DNA from: a beta proteobacterium KB13
Lineage (GTDB): Bacteria; Pseudomonadota; Gammaproteobacteria; Burkholderiales; Methylophilaceae
DNA: 64,000 nucleotides
Assembly (NCBI GenBank): GCA_000156155.1
Contig: DS995299.1
Location: forward strand, 149,827-213,826
Reading direction: 5' to 3'
A model generated the notes under the pieces. That model was not told where the DNA came from. It worked only from the letters and a program-made list of their open reading frames with translations, and searched no databases. The position numbers and the translations under genes were made by a program. Shown here piece after piece: positions 46,532-56,376 of this stretch; position 1 is the stretch's first letter; every line of letters begins with the position of its first letter.

Positions 46532-48517
46532 ATGGCAAGTAGACAAGAATTAGCAAATGCGATCCGTGCCTTATCCATGGATGCGGTTCAAAAAGCAAAC
46601 TCAGGACACCCTGGTGCTCCTATGGGTATGGCAGAAATAGGAGAAGTTCTTTGGAATAACCACATGAACCATAATCCTAATAATCCTGACTGGGCAAACA
46701 GAGATAGATTTATTTTATCTAACGGTCACGGCTCAATGTTAATTTATTCTCTCTTACACTTAACAGGTTACGATCTTCCAATGAGTGAGATCCAATCCTT
46801 TAGACAGTTGCATTCTAAGTGTGCAGGTCACCCAGAGTATGGCTACGCACCTGGAGTTGAAACAACCACTGGGCCTCTCGGTCAGGGTATTAGTAATGCT
46901 GTTGGTTTCGCAATGGCTGAAAAATTATTGGCTAACCAATTCAATAAACCGGGTCACGATATTGTTGATCATTACACTTATGTGTTTATGGGCGATGGTT
47001 GTTTGATGGAAGGCGTTTCTCATGAAACTTGTGCGCTTGCTGGAACTTGGGGTTTAGGTAAATTAATTGCATTCTGGGATGATAATGGCATTTCAATTGA
47101 TGGTCACATCGAGGGGTGGTATACCGACGATACAGCGGGTCGATTTGAGTCATATGGTTGGCATGTTGTCAGAGATATTGATGGTCATGACTTTGAGGCA
47201 ATTGACAAAGCTATCCAAGAAGCTAAGTCGGTATCTGACAAGCCGACATTAATTTGTTGTAAGACAATTATTGGTAAAGGATCACCTAACAAGTCAGGTT
47301 CGCATGATTGTCACGGAGCTGCACTAGGTGAAGAAGAAGTTGCACTTACAAGAAAAGAGCTTGGTTGGGAGCATGATCCATTTGTGATACCTCAAGATAT
47401 CTATGATGGTTGGAATCAAAAGGATAAAGGTCAACAAAGCGAGGCTGCATGGAATGATAAATTCGCAGCATATGAAAAAGAATTCCCAGAATTAGCTGCT
47501 GAATTCAAACGTCGTATGGCAAATGAATTACCAGCCGATTGGCAGCAAAAAGTGGATGCATTAATTAAAGAAACAAATGCTGCTGGCGATAAAGTAGCTA
47601 CACGAAAAGCATCACAAAACGTTATCACTAAATTAGCTGAAACATTACCTGAATTTGTTGGTGGATCTGCTGACTTGACTGGATCAAACTTAACCAGCTG
47701 CGGAAGTTTTGAGCACGTCAGCGGTAAGAAACCAGGTAACTACATTTCATACGGTGTTCGTGAATTTGGTATGGCTGCCATTATGAATGGTATGGCTCTG
47801 CATGGAGGTATTTTACCTTATGGCGGTACATTCCATATGTTCACAGACTATATGAGAAATGGTATGAGAATGTCAGCGTTGATGAAACAGAGAGTTATCT
47901 ATGTATTGACCCACGATTCAATTGGACAAGGTGAAGATGGACCAACTCACCAACCTATTGAAACAACATCTGGCTTAAGATTTATTCCGAATATGGAAGT
48001 TTGGAGACCTGGTGATGCAACAGAAACAGCGGTGGCTTGGACTCAAGCTGTGGCAAATACAAGCAATCCAACCAGCCTTGTTCTAACTCGACAAGGTGTT
48101 GGATTTAATGAAAGAACAGATGAGCAACTTGAGGGTATTAAAAAAGGTGGTTATGTTCTGTCAGATGCCAATGACCCTAAAGTTATTTTGATTGCTACCG
48201 GATCTGAGCTTGATTTAGCTGTTAAATCCGCTGCTGCATTAAATGATGAAGGTATCGCTGCTCGCGTTGTGTCAATGCCATGTACTCATGCATTTGATCG
48301 CCAAGATAAGGCTTATAAAGATTCTGTTCTTACTCCGGGAGTAAAACGTGTATCTATAGAGGCTGGTGTGACTGATTACTGGACAAAATACGTTGGTCTA
48401 GATGGAGCTTCCGTTGGTATTAATACTTACGGTGAATCAGCGCCAGGTGGTAAATTATTTGAACACTTTGGCTTCACAGTCGAGAATGTGGTTAAGACAG
48501 TTAAGTCTGTTCTTTAA
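46532..48517 (+). CDS. tkt: Transketolase
   Basis: 661 residues. [18 protein letters not shown] at the N-terminus, the thiamine-diphosphate motif [12 protein letters not shown] (about 153-164) and the [14 protein letters not shown] active-site loop in the second half. It interconverts sugar phosphates in the pentose-phosphate and RuMP cycles, so it regenerates the formaldehyde acceptor in a RuMP methylotroph. SD GGGAG lies before ATG 46532. Codons look more G/C-rich than neighbours, as expected for a highly expressed gene. Confidence 0.97.
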   Translation: MASRQELANAIRALSMDAVQKANSGHPGAPMGMAEIGEVLWNNHMNHNPNNPDWANRDRFILSNGHGSMLIYSLLHLTGYDLPMSEIQSFRQLHSKCAGHPEYGYAPGVETTTGPLGQGISNAVGFAMAEKLLANQFNKPGHDIVDHYTYVFMGDGCLMEGVSHETCALAGTWGLGKLIAFWDDNGISIDGHIEGWYTDDTAGRFESYGWHVVRDIDGHDFEAIDKAIQEAKSVSDKPTLICCKTIIGKGSPNKSGSHDCHGAALGEEEVALTRKELGWEHDPFVIPQDIYDGWNQKDKGQQSEAAWNDKFAAYEKEFPELAAEFKRRMANELPADWQQKVDALIKETNAAGDKVATRKASQNVITKLAETLPEFVGGSADLTGSNLTSCGSFEHVSGKKPGNYISYGVREFGMAAIMNGMALHGGILPYGGTFHMFTDYMRNGMRMSALMKQRVIYVLTHDSIGQGEDGPTHQPIETTSGLRFIPNMEVWRPGDATETAVAWTQAVANTSNPTSLVLTRQGVGFNERTDEQLEGIKKGGYVLSDANDPKVILIATGSELDLAVKSAAALNDEGIAARVVSMPCTHAFDRQDKAYKDSVLTPGVKRVSIEAGVTDYWTKYVGLDGASVGINTYGESAPGGKLFEHFGFTVENVVKTVKSVL

Positions 48518-48531
48518 TTTGATTGATCTAC

Positions 48532-48567
48532 AAAAAGGTATTCCTAGATTATAGGAATACCTTTTTT
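48532..48567 (+). terminator. Rho-independent terminator after tkt
   Basis: AAAAAGGTATTCCTA (48532-48546) pairs with TAGGAATACCTTTTT (48552-48566). It separates tkt from gap-pgk. Confidence 0.9.
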
Positions 48568-48593
48568 ATTTTAATTTAGGATAAGCTAGAAAT

Positions 48594-49613
48594 ATGACAG
48601 TGAGAGTCGCGATTACAGGTTTTGGAAGAATTGGTCGTTTAGTGCTACGAGCAATTTATGAGGAAAAGAGATCCGATGTAAAAGTGGTGGCGATTAACGG
48701 AAGTAGTCGTGGCACCATGGAATCAAACCTACATTTATTAAAGTATGACTCAGCCCATGGTCGATTTGATTGCGATATTTCTATGGGTGAGCATGAATTT
48801 TCTATCAATGGCGATACCATTAAATATTATGCCACTCGAGACCCTGAAGAACTCCCATGGGGTGAATTAGATGTAGATGTAGTTTTAGAATGTACGGGTG
48901 CTTTTAGAAGTAAAAAATTAAACATGGCCCATCTTCACCAGGGGGCAAAAAAAGTTTTGATTTCAGCTCCAGGAGAATCCGATGTTGATGCCACAATTGT
49001 GTACGGTGTCAATCATGATTCTCTTCAGTCGTCACATACAGTTGTCTCTAATGCATCATGTACCACAAATGGATTGGCTCCAATTGTTCATGTGTTAAAT
49101 GAAAATTACACAATTAAATCTGGGTTAATGAATACGATTCATTCATTCACGAATGATCAGGCCTTATTGGATAATATTCACAAAGATATCCGCAGGGCAA
49201 GAACAGCAAGTTCATCCATGGTACCCACGAAAACTGGCGCAGCGTCTGCTGTGGGTTTGGTTATTCCTGAATTGAAAGGAAAGCTTGATGGGGTAGCAAT
49301 TCGTGTGCCAACCACCAATGTTTCCTTGGTTGACCTCACTTTAAATATTGCAGAAAAAGTAACGGCTGAAGAGGTGAATGCGGTAGTAAAAAAAGCAGCT
49401 GATAATGAATTAAAAAATATTCTTGTTTATTCTGATATTCCTCTTGTATCAGTTGATTATAATCACACTCCAGCATCATCATACTTTGATTCTTTGTTAA
49501 CAAAAGTGTCCTCATCGGGTGATTTAGTGAAAGTCTTTGGTTGGTACGATAATGAATACGGCTTTAGTTGCCGCATGCTGGATACCGCAGTGGCAATGAT
49601 GAATACAAATTAA
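48594..49613 (+). CDS. gap: Glyceraldehyde-3-phosphate dehydrogenase
   Basis: 339 residues. Nucleotide-binding GFGRIGR (9-15), catalytic Cys156 in ASCTTN, and [12 protein letters not shown] near the end. The coenzyme loop reads AINGSS (33-38): the Asp that follows AIN in NAD-specific enzymes is Gly36, which suggests use of NADP(H) or both coenzymes. It ends on the first base of the pgk ATG (TAATG). Confidence 0.93.
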   Translation: MTVRVAITGFGRIGRLVLRAIYEEKRSDVKVVAINGSSRGTMESNLHLLKYDSAHGRFDCDISMGEHEFSINGDTIKYYATRDPEELPWGELDVDVVLECTGAFRSKKLNMAHLHQGAKKVLISAPGESDVDATIVYGVNHDSLQSSHTVVSNASCTTNGLAPIVHVLNENYTIKSGLMNTIHSFTNDQALLDNIHKDIRRARTASSSMVPTKTGAASAVGLVIPELKGKLDGVAIRVPTTNVSLVDLTLNIAEKVTAEEVNAVVKKAADNELKNILVYSDIPLVSVDYNHTPASSYFDSLLTKVSSSGDLVKVFGWYDNEYGFSCRMLDTAVAMMNTN

Positions 49614-50779
49614 TGTCCATTCCAAGCATTAGCCATTTAAATCTTCAAAATAAAAAGGTCTTTATTCGTGCAGATCTAAATGTCCCAATTGATGGCTCCT
49701 CAATCTCTTCAACCAGTAGAATTGATGCATCTATTCCGACCATTCAATATGCACTGGATAATGCTCAGGTGGTGATCCTGACCTCACATTTAGGCAGGCC
49801 TGAAGAGGGAAATTTTGATGACTCACTATCACTTAAGCCTATAGTCGACTATCTTGAAGAAAAATTAAATATCAAAATAATGCTTCATCGGGATTTTGAA
49901 AAGGGTCAATACTTTGAGCCTGGAATGCTTCATGTTCTTGAAAACGTAAGGTTTAACCTTGGTGAGAAAAAATGTTCTGATGAGTTATCAGTAAAATATG
50001 CTTCTATAGCCGACGTGTTTGTCATGGATGCGTTTGGAACAGCACACCGAACCGAAGCCAGCACATATGGTATTGGAAAATATATTGGTGAAAAATGTGC
50101 TGGATTACTTTTTTATGATGAAGTTGATGCTCTAACGAAAACATTTAATCAACCAAAAAAACCAATGCTAGCCATTGTGGGTGGCAGTAAAGTTTCAACA
50201 AAGTTATCTGTTTTAAAAAATCTTGTTAATCGTGTTGATGGTTTAATTTTAGGTGGCGGTATCCTAAATACTTTTATAGCAGCCCAAGGATTCAATATTG
50301 GAAAGTCATTGTATGAACCTGATTTTGTTGATGAGGCAAAAGTTATTATTGATGAGATCAAAAATAGACAAATATTTTTCCCCACCATAGAAGATGTTAT
50401 TTGTGCAAAAGAATTTGATGTCAACGCACATGCTGAATTAAAAAAAATTGATGACGTTGAATCTGATGACATGATTTTTGATTTGGGCCCCAAAACCTTG
50501 AAGTATATTACAGATCACTTACCCAAAGTCTCAACAATCATGTGGAATGGACCTTTAGGTGTGTTTGAGTTTGAACAGTTTAGCTCAGGAACTGAAGCCT
50601 TATCTCGTGCGATCGCCGATTGTGAGGCATTCTCATTAGCTGGCGGAGGGGATACGATTGCCGCAATAGAAAAGTATAAGGTTTGTAAAAAAATATCATA
50701 TATTTCAACCGCCGGTGGGGCTTTTCTTGAATTTGCTGAAGGAAAGAAATTGCCTGCTATTGAAATGCTAGAACAGTAA
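49613..50779 (+). CDS. pgk: Phosphoglycerate kinase
   Basis: 388 residues. RADLNVPID near the N-terminus, LTSHLGRP, ENVRFN, VGGSKVSTK and GGGDTIAAIEK. Converts 1,3-bisphosphoglycerate to 3-phosphoglycerate with ATP formation. ATG 49613 is chosen because the family starts just before SHLNLQNKKVFIRADLNVP; the longer open frame only reads into gap. Confidence 0.97.
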   Translation: MSIPSISHLNLQNKKVFIRADLNVPIDGSSISSTSRIDASIPTIQYALDNAQVVILTSHLGRPEEGNFDDSLSLKPIVDYLEEKLNIKIMLHRDFEKGQYFEPGMLHVLENVRFNLGEKKCSDELSVKYASIADVFVMDAFGTAHRTEASTYGIGKYIGEKCAGLLFYDEVDALTKTFNQPKKPMLAIVGGSKVSTKLSVLKNLVNRVDGLILGGGILNTFIAAQGFNIGKSLYEPDFVDEAKVIIDEIKNRQIFFPTIEDVICAKEFDVNAHAELKKIDDVESDDMIFDLGPKTLKYITDHLPKVSTIMWNGPLGVFEFEQFSSGTEALSRAIADCEAFSLAGGGDTIAAIEKYKVCKKISYISTAGGAFLEFAEGKKLPAIEMLEQ

Positions 50780-50790
50780 ATCAAACTAAT

Positions 50791-51660
50791 ATGACAACCA
50801 CTATTCAAAGTCTTCAATTATTTCATCAAGGCAAAGTCAGAGATACTTATGTTGTGGATGATGAGCATTTTTTAATGGTGACCAGTGATCGTATTTCAGC
50901 CTTTGATGTCATTATGAATGAAACTGTCGAGTCAAAAGGAAAGGTCTTATCTCGGGTTTCAAATTTCTGGTTTCACAAAACAGAATCAATTATCAAGAAT
51001 CATTTAACTGACATTGCTCCTGAATCCGTTGTCAAAGATCATGAAATACCACTTATTAAAGATAGATCTGTTGTTGTGAAAAGATTGCAGCCTCTTCCTG
51101 TTGAGGCAATTGTTAGGGGGTATCTGATTGGAAGTGGTTGGAAAGACTACCAATCAAATGGAAGTGTATCAGGAATTACATTGCCAAAAAATTTACAACA
51201 AGCTGAAAAACTCGCCGAACCAATTTTTACTCCGTCAACCAAAGCTGCCGTCGGGGATCACGATGAGAATATTTCATTTGATCAAATGGCCAATTTGATT
51301 GGGGAAGATAGAGCTAAAAATATAAAAGACAAAAGTATTGAAATATATAACTTTGCGAGAGACTATGCTCTTGATCGGGGCATCATTATTGCAGATACAA
51401 AATTTGAATTTGGATTAGATGATCAAGGTGATTTAATTTTAATGGATGAAATTCTTACACCTGATTCTTCAAGATTTTGGGATGCAGATTTATATAAAAT
51501 AGGCACGTCCCCCCAGAGTTATGATAAACAATTCTTGAGAGACTGGCTTGAGTCAATAGATTGGAACAAACAACCTCCGCCACCAACACTTCCAAGCGAC
51601 GTTATCGAGATGACAAAACAAAAGTATCAGCATGTTCAACATCTTTTATTAAATCAATAA
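50791..51660 (+). CDS. purC: SAICAR synthetase PurC
   Basis: 289 residues, the long eukaryote/betaproteobacterial-like form. GKVRDTYVVDDEHFLMVTSDRISAFD at the N-terminus, EAIVRGYLIGSGWKDY, and DEILTPDSSRFW. Joins aspartate to CAIR in purine synthesis. 11 bp after pgk; its stop shares a base with the next ATG. Confidence 0.96.
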   Translation: MTTTIQSLQLFHQGKVRDTYVVDDEHFLMVTSDRISAFDVIMNETVESKGKVLSRVSNFWFHKTESIIKNHLTDIAPESVVKDHEIPLIKDRSVVVKRLQPLPVEAIVRGYLIGSGWKDYQSNGSVSGITLPKNLQQAEKLAEPIFTPSTKAAVGDHDENISFDQMANLIGEDRAKNIKDKSIEIYNFARDYALDRGIIIADTKFEFGLDDQGDLILMDEILTPDSSRFWDADLYKIGTSPQSYDKQFLRDWLESIDWNKQPPPPTLPSDVIEMTKQKYQHVQHLLLNQ

Positions 51661-52118
51661 TGATCAGCTTTTTAAAAAGAAGGCCAATAATAATATTATT
51701 GATAGCTACATTAATTATTTTATGCGCCTCTAACTTTATTATTTTAAATTTTGGGTTTGAAGGCGTAACTCAAAAAATAGCTTTAGAAAATAATCGTTTT
51801 TTTCCAAAAGGATATTTTATTGGACTCACCTGGACACTTTTAGTGATTCTTCAAACAATCGTTTTTAAATCTTTAAAATCTCAATTTAGTTCATTGCTTG
51901 TTTTGATACTTATTTTAAATTGTTTTTTATATCCAATTTATACTTTGGGCTTTTCTGTCCTAAGTATGATTATTCTTGGTAATTTGACAACATTAATGTT
52001 TAGCTCATTTGTTGCAGGTTTAATTTATGTCGAATCTAAAATTTTATCCTTACTGATTGCATTAACATCATTGTGGGTTTTGTTTGTAACTTACTTATTG
52101 ATAAACGTTCACCTATAA
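51660..52118 (+). CDS. TspO/MBR-like membrane protein (divergent)
   Basis: 152 residues, five predicted membrane helices, overlapping the purC stop as TAATG. Three segments recall Tsp[16 protein letters not shown] (for PPGWVFGIVWTLL), [11 protein letters not shown] (for LNLLWSPLF) and [10 protein letters not shown] (for LWVSFATYLN). TspO proteins bind tetrapyrroles and are linked to light or oxygen response. The similarity was judged by eye and is weak; the alternative is an unclassified membrane protein. Confidence 0.5.
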   Translation: MISFLKRRPIIILLIATLIILCASNFIILNFGFEGVTQKIALENNRFFPKGYFIGLTWTLLVILQTIVFKSLKSQFSSLLVLILILNCFLYPIYTLGFSVLSMIILGNLTTLMFSSFVAGLIYVESKILSLLIALTSLWVLFVTYLLINVHL

Positions 52119-52148
52119 AAAAAGCCCATTAAAAAATGGGCTTTTTTG
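52119..52148. terminator. Bidirectional terminator between convergent genes
   Basis: AAAAGCCCATT (52120-52130) pairs with AATGGGCTTTT (52135-52145), with A- and T-runs on both sides. Serves the gap-pgk-purC unit on the plus strand and hppA on the minus strand. Confidence 0.9.
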
Positions 52149-52163
52149 TAAATCCATTAAAAT

Positions 52164-54191
52164 TTATAGCAACGGCACAATTAAAAGTGCAACGATGTTA
52201 ATAATCTTAATTAGAGGGTTGATTGCTGGACCAGCAGTATCTTTGTATGGGTCTCCAACAGTATCACCTGTTACAGAAGCTTTGTGAGCTTCAGAACCTT
52301 TACCGCCATGGTGTCCATCTTCAATATGTTTTTTAGCATTATCCCAAGCACCGCCGCCAGTACACATTGAAATTGCCACGAAAAGACCTGTAACAATTGT
52401 ACCCATCAGTAAGCCACCTAAGCCTTGAGCGCCTAGTGGTGATAAACCAACAATGACAGGAACAGCAACAGGTAGTAATGATGGAACAACCATCTCTTTG
52501 ATTGCAGATGAGGTCAATAAATCAACAGCTTTAGCGTAATCAGGTTGACCTTTGCCAGTCATAATACCCTTGATTGTTTTAAACTGTCTTCTAACTTCTT
52601 CAACCACAGAGCCGGCCGCTCTTCCAACAGCTTCCATCGCCATAGCTGCAAAAAGATATGGGATCAGACCACCGATGATTAGACCAATGATTACGTTTGG
52701 CTCACTAAGATCAAATGTAGCAATGATTCCGTAAACATCAAGTTTGTGCGTGTAGTCTGCAAAAAGAACTAATGATGCTAGGCCAGCTGAGCCAATAGCA
52801 TAACCTTTAGTTACAGCTTTTGTAGTGTTACCAACCGCATCAAGTGGATCAGTAATGTCTCTCACTTTTTGTGGAAGACCGGACATCTCTGCAATACCAC
52901 CTGCATTGTCAGTAATCGGTCCGTAAGCGTCAAGTGCCACAATAATACCCGCCATGCTTAACATTGATGTCGCTGCTACAGCAACGCCGTAAAGGTTCGC
53001 AAATGAGTATGAAAGAAAGATTGCCAAACAAACAGATATCACAGGAAGCGCAGTGGCTTTCATTGAGATACCAATACCAGCAATAATGTTTGTAGCATGA
53101 CCAGTTTCAGAAGCCTTAGCTACATGTTGAACTGGTTTATATTCTGTACCAGTGTAATATTCAGTGATAAATACTAATGCAGCAGTTAACACTAATCCAA
53201 TTGCAGCTGAGCCAAACAAACCTAATGCTGGGTAAGTAATACCATCGACAACAATACCAGATGGGAATAAATACTCAGAAACGTAGTAGAAGGCAATTAG
53301 TGATAAAAGACCCGCAATAGCTAAACCTCTGTAAAGTGCAGGCATTACATTTGTCATCTTATTGTTAGCTTTAACAAAGAAACAACCAATGATAGATGCA
53401 ATAATTGAAACAGCACCTAACAATAGTGGATACAGAACACCATTAACACTATCGCCAGTAATCATTAAACCACCTAACACCATAGTAGCTATGATAGTAA
53501 CTGCATAAGTTTCAAATAAATCAGCAGCCATACCTGCGCAATCACCAACATTGTCACCAACATTGTCTGCGATAACTGCAGGGTTTCTAGGATCGTCTTC
53601 AGGAATTCCTGCTTCAACCTTACCTACTAAGTCAGCACCAACATCAGCACCCTTAGTAAAAATACCGCCACCTAGTCTTGCAAAAATAGAGATCAAGGAT
53701 GAGCCAAACGCAAGACCAATCAATGGATTAAGGTTTTCAGCTTCAGTACCGCCGAGGTATAAATAAAAACCTGCAACGCCTAACAAACCCAATCCAACCA
53801 CCAGCATACCTGTGATTGCACCACCTTTAAATGCTACATCAAAAGCTGGAACAATTCCTTTGGTTGCCGCTTGAGCTGTTCTTACATTAGAACGAACTGA
53901 AACATTCATTCCTATAAAACCACAAGCACCTGATAAAACAGCACCAATAACAAAACCGATTGCTGTATCAAGGTCAATAAATTGAGCAATTAATATAGTT
54001 AAAACAATACCAACAATAGCTATTGTTTTGTATTGACGTGACAAGTATGCAGACGCACCTTTTTGGATGGCGTTTGCAATATCTTGCATTTTCTTATTTC
54101 CTGCCGGTAGGCTAAGAATAGACTTTGAAACTAAGGCACCATATATAACAGCAATTACCGCAGCTGCTAATGCCATTTGGATTTCCGACAT
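52164..54191 (-). CDS. hppA: H+-translocating membrane pyrophosphatase
   Basis: 675 residues, about 16 membrane helices. Hydrolyses pyrophosphate to pump protons across the inner membrane. Substrate motifs [27 protein letters not shown] and [16 protein letters not shown] are intact. [10 protein letters not shown] carries the Lys and Thr that mark the K+-independent, H+-pumping subfamily. ATG 54191 is chosen because a perfect GGGAGG SD precedes it; an upstream in-frame ATG at 54218 has none. Confidence 0.96.
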   Translation of the reverse strand: MSEIQMALAAAVIAVIYGALVSKSILSLPAGNKKMQDIANAIQKGASAYLSRQYKTIAIVGIVLTILIAQFIDLDTAIGFVIGAVLSGACGFIGMNVSVRSNVRTAQAATKGIVPAFDVAFKGGAITGMLVVGLGLLGVAGFYLYLGGTEAENLNPLIGLAFGSSLISIFARLGGGIFTKGADVGADLVGKVEAGIPEDDPRNPAVIADNVGDNVGDCAGMAADLFETYAVTIIATMVLGGLMITGDSVNGVLYPLLLGAVSIIASIIGCFFVKANNKMTNVMPALYRGLAIAGLLSLIAFYYVSEYLFPSGIVVDGITYPALGLFGSAAIGLVLTAALVFITEYYTGTEYKPVQHVAKASETGHATNIIAGIGISMKATALPVISVCLAIFLSYSFANLYGVAVAATSMLSMAGIIVALDAYGPITDNAGGIAEMSGLPQKVRDITDPLDAVGNTTKAVTKGYAIGSAGLASLVLFADYTHKLDVYGIIATFDLSEPNVIIGLIIGGLIPYLFAAMAMEAVGRAAGSVVEEVRRQFKTIKGIMTGKGQPDYAKAVDLLTSSAIKEMVVPSLLPVAVPVIVGLSPLGAQGLGGLLMGTIVTGLFVAISMCTGGGAWDNAKKHIEDGHHGGKGSEAHKASVTGDTVGDPYKDTAGPAINPLIKIINIVALLIVPLL

Positions 54192-54263
54192 ACTTCCTCC
54201 CTGAGTTACATATTTCAAAAAAAAGCAATTATCTCATATTTAAGGTGATTTGGACATTATTCC

Positions 54264-55058
54264 TCATAAGTTAAAAAGACTTATAAGACCTATGCATATC
54301 AAAAGATATGCAAATAATTTTTTAATAATATTTTGATTCAAAGAAACCAAGAGTTTGGTTGAGATGAAGATTGTAAAGATGCTAGGTAAAGTTAAAAATA
54401 TAAAAGATTTAATGTAAATATTCCCATAGTCAAAAAAAGAATTTAATAAAGGGGTGGTTTCTAAAATAAGTTTCTGAGAAACAAAACCAAGTAATGTGCC
54501 GATGCCAATTACAACACCGAGAAGTGAGCTGCTTGATATAGCAAGCTTTATATCAATTTTTTTTGCTTCTAAGTAAGGCACAAACAAGGTGCCACCACCA
54601 ATTCCTACGATGGATGATAATGCTCCAAAAATAAAGCTAATGGGCTTTAAAGGTAAAGAATATAAAAAATTTAGATTTGCTCGATTTAATAATTTAAGAG
54701 CAGAAAAAAAACAATAAAATATAAAAAAATATTTTAGAAAATAAAAATTTGCAAAGTAGATAATATAACTACCAATTAAAGATCCAAAAAATAAATACCC
54801 AATTACATTAGATACGTAAGAAAAATTAAAATTATTATTTTTAATATGAAAAAAAGTAGCCATTGATCCAGTAAAAATGATCGATAGCATAGAGGATCCA
54901 ATTCCATAAGCATAAGCATCTGCACTGGGTAAATCGTTGAAATGAATCATCAAAAAAGTAACAATTGGGACAATAATTAATCCACCGCCGATACCAAACA
55001 ATCCTGCTAAGAAACCAACCACAATACCAGTTGAGCAAAGTATTAGTATTTCAATCAT
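54264..55058 (-). CDS. TauE/SafE-family permease
   Basis: 264 residues, about eight membrane helices, with the two family repeats: GFLAGLFGIGGGLIIVPI near the N-terminus and GALSSIVGIGGGTLFVP near the middle. Related proteins export sulfite, sulfoacetate or other small organic anions; substrate unknown. It overlaps the upstream DciA-like gene by 4 bp. Confidence 0.85.
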   Translation of the reverse strand: MIEILILCSTGIVVGFLAGLFGIGGGLIIVPIVTFLMIHFNDLPSADAYAYGIGSSMLSIIFTGSMATFFHIKNNNFNFSYVSNVIGYLFFGSLIGSYIIYFANFYFLKYFFIFYCFFSALKLLNRANLNFLYSLPLKPISFIFGALSSIVGIGGGTLFVPYLEAKKIDIKLAISSSSLLGVVIGIGTLLGFVSQKLILETTPLLNSFFDYGNIYIKSFIFLTLPSIFTIFISTKLLVSLNQNIIKKLFAYLLICIGLISLFNL

Positions 55059-55456
55059 TTTTTGTTTGAGAAATAATCTTTTAGAGGAGAATCATCCAGG
55101 GTTTTAGATAGATTGGACCAGATTTTAGCTGCCTTATTAGATAGTTTTTTATTTGAAGTTAACTTAATTTCCGGTTTTAAAATTGATGGGTCCACTTTTG
55201 AATAAATATCAGTGAATATAATCTTATTCTGAATCAGATTAAGCTCTTTCAGCATTTCTTTTTTAATTATTTTAAATTTACTAGCAAAAGAATTTTTACT
55301 AAATGTTATAAAAAGTGAGTTATCTCGAATGGTAAGCTTTGATTGCTTATCTCCAATCATTTTTATGAGATTCAATCGAATTCCTTTTATAATTTCGTTG
55401 TTGATTGATATTTCTTTAAATTGATCAGTTTTCAGCAATTTTTTAAGTGATTCCAT
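55055..55456 (-). CDS. DUF721/DciA-like protein
   Basis: 133 residues, Lys-rich. A central region (about 35-85) with the alternating LTIRDNSLFITFSKNSFASKFKI pattern fits DUF721, whose member DciA loads the replicative helicase DnaB. Its position beside an M23 peptidase and secA is where dciA-like genes often lie in proteobacteria. The assignment depends on context as much as on sequence. Only 20 bp separate its start from the divergent peptidase gene. Confidence 0.6.
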   Translation of the reverse strand: MESLKKLLKTDQFKEISINNEIIKGIRLNLIKMIGDKQSKLTIRDNSLFITFSKNSFASKFKIIKKEMLKELNLIQNKIIFTDIYSKVDPSILKPEIKLTSNKKLSNKAAKIWSNLSKTLDDSPLKDYFSNKK

Positions 55457-55476
55457 ATATAATATGATACTAAATT

Positions 55477-56373
55477 ATGAAAATTTTATTTATAAGTAAA
55501 AATAATACAAAAAAACCTGTATCTATAAACATATATTTGTTCGTTTTTTTTATTATGGCCTTCGTATCTGTAATAGGCGCTTACGTCTATAGCTTAAGCA
55601 TAAAAATTGCAACACAACGTTCTGAAGAAAAAATCGAAACTTTAAAATTAGATTTAGATTTTGTAAGTTATCAAAGAAGTCTTCAGTTATATATCAAACA
55701 AATTGGTGAAATGAACACTCGCCTCACTGACTTAGATAATCAAACTGAAAGACTTCAAGGTATTTTGAAGAAGCAGATTGTAGGCAAACAAAAATTACCT
55801 AAATTGCCAAAAAAAGAGAAAGAGTTTGAAAATCAAGGTGGACCATTCATAAATAACAATTTGACAGAACAGGATGTTCAAATTGCGTTACAGACTTTGA
55901 TGAATCAAATGCAAATAAGAGAAGATATTTTTAACGAAACAGAGTCTATTCTTCTCAAACAGAGTGTTATTAAAGATACTTTGCCAGATTTATATCCAGT
56001 CAGTGTTGGCTATCGTTCATCAAGTTATGGTTGGAGGATTGATCCAATGCTTGGAGTTCGATCATTTCATGAAGGGCTGGACTTCTCTGCTGCGGAAGGA
56101 GATGAAATTAAGGCAACTGCCTCAGGTATTGTAATTGCAGCTGGTAAGGCACCAGATTATGGTAATTACGTTAAAATTAAACATGGAGGCGGAATTGAAA
56201 CACGTTATGCCCATGCATCAAAATTATTAGTGAAAAAAGGCGACTTAGTTAACAAAGACCAAGTTATTGCATTAGTTGGTAACACTGGAAGATCGACTGG
56301 ACCTCATCTGCACTACGAAATAAGGCTCAATGGCAGATCTCTAGACCCGAGAAAATATCTAAAGAAAAAATAA
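55477..56373 (+). CDS. M23-family (LytM) peptidoglycan peptidase
   Basis: 298 residues. N-terminal membrane anchor (about 19-41), coiled coil (about 48-100), then the LytM domain (about 180-295) with zinc/catalytic motifs HEGLDFS, RYAHAS and GPHLHYEIR (HxH). The intact motifs suggest an active endopeptidase rather than an EnvC-like activator. 3 bp before secA. Confidence 0.9.
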   Translation: MKILFISKNNTKKPVSINIYLFVFFIMAFVSVIGAYVYSLSIKIATQRSEEKIETLKLDLDFVSYQRSLQLYIKQIGEMNTRLTDLDNQTERLQGILKKQIVGKQKLPKLPKKEKEFENQGGPFINNNLTEQDVQIALQTLMNQMQIREDIFNETESILLKQSVIKDTLPDLYPVSVGYRSSSYGWRIDPMLGVRSFHEGLDFSAAEGDEIKATASGIVIAAGKAPDYGNYVKIKHGGGIETRYAHASKLLVKKGDLVNKDQVIALVGNTGRSTGPHLHYEIRLNGRSLDPRKYLKKK

Positions 56374-56376
56374 ATC

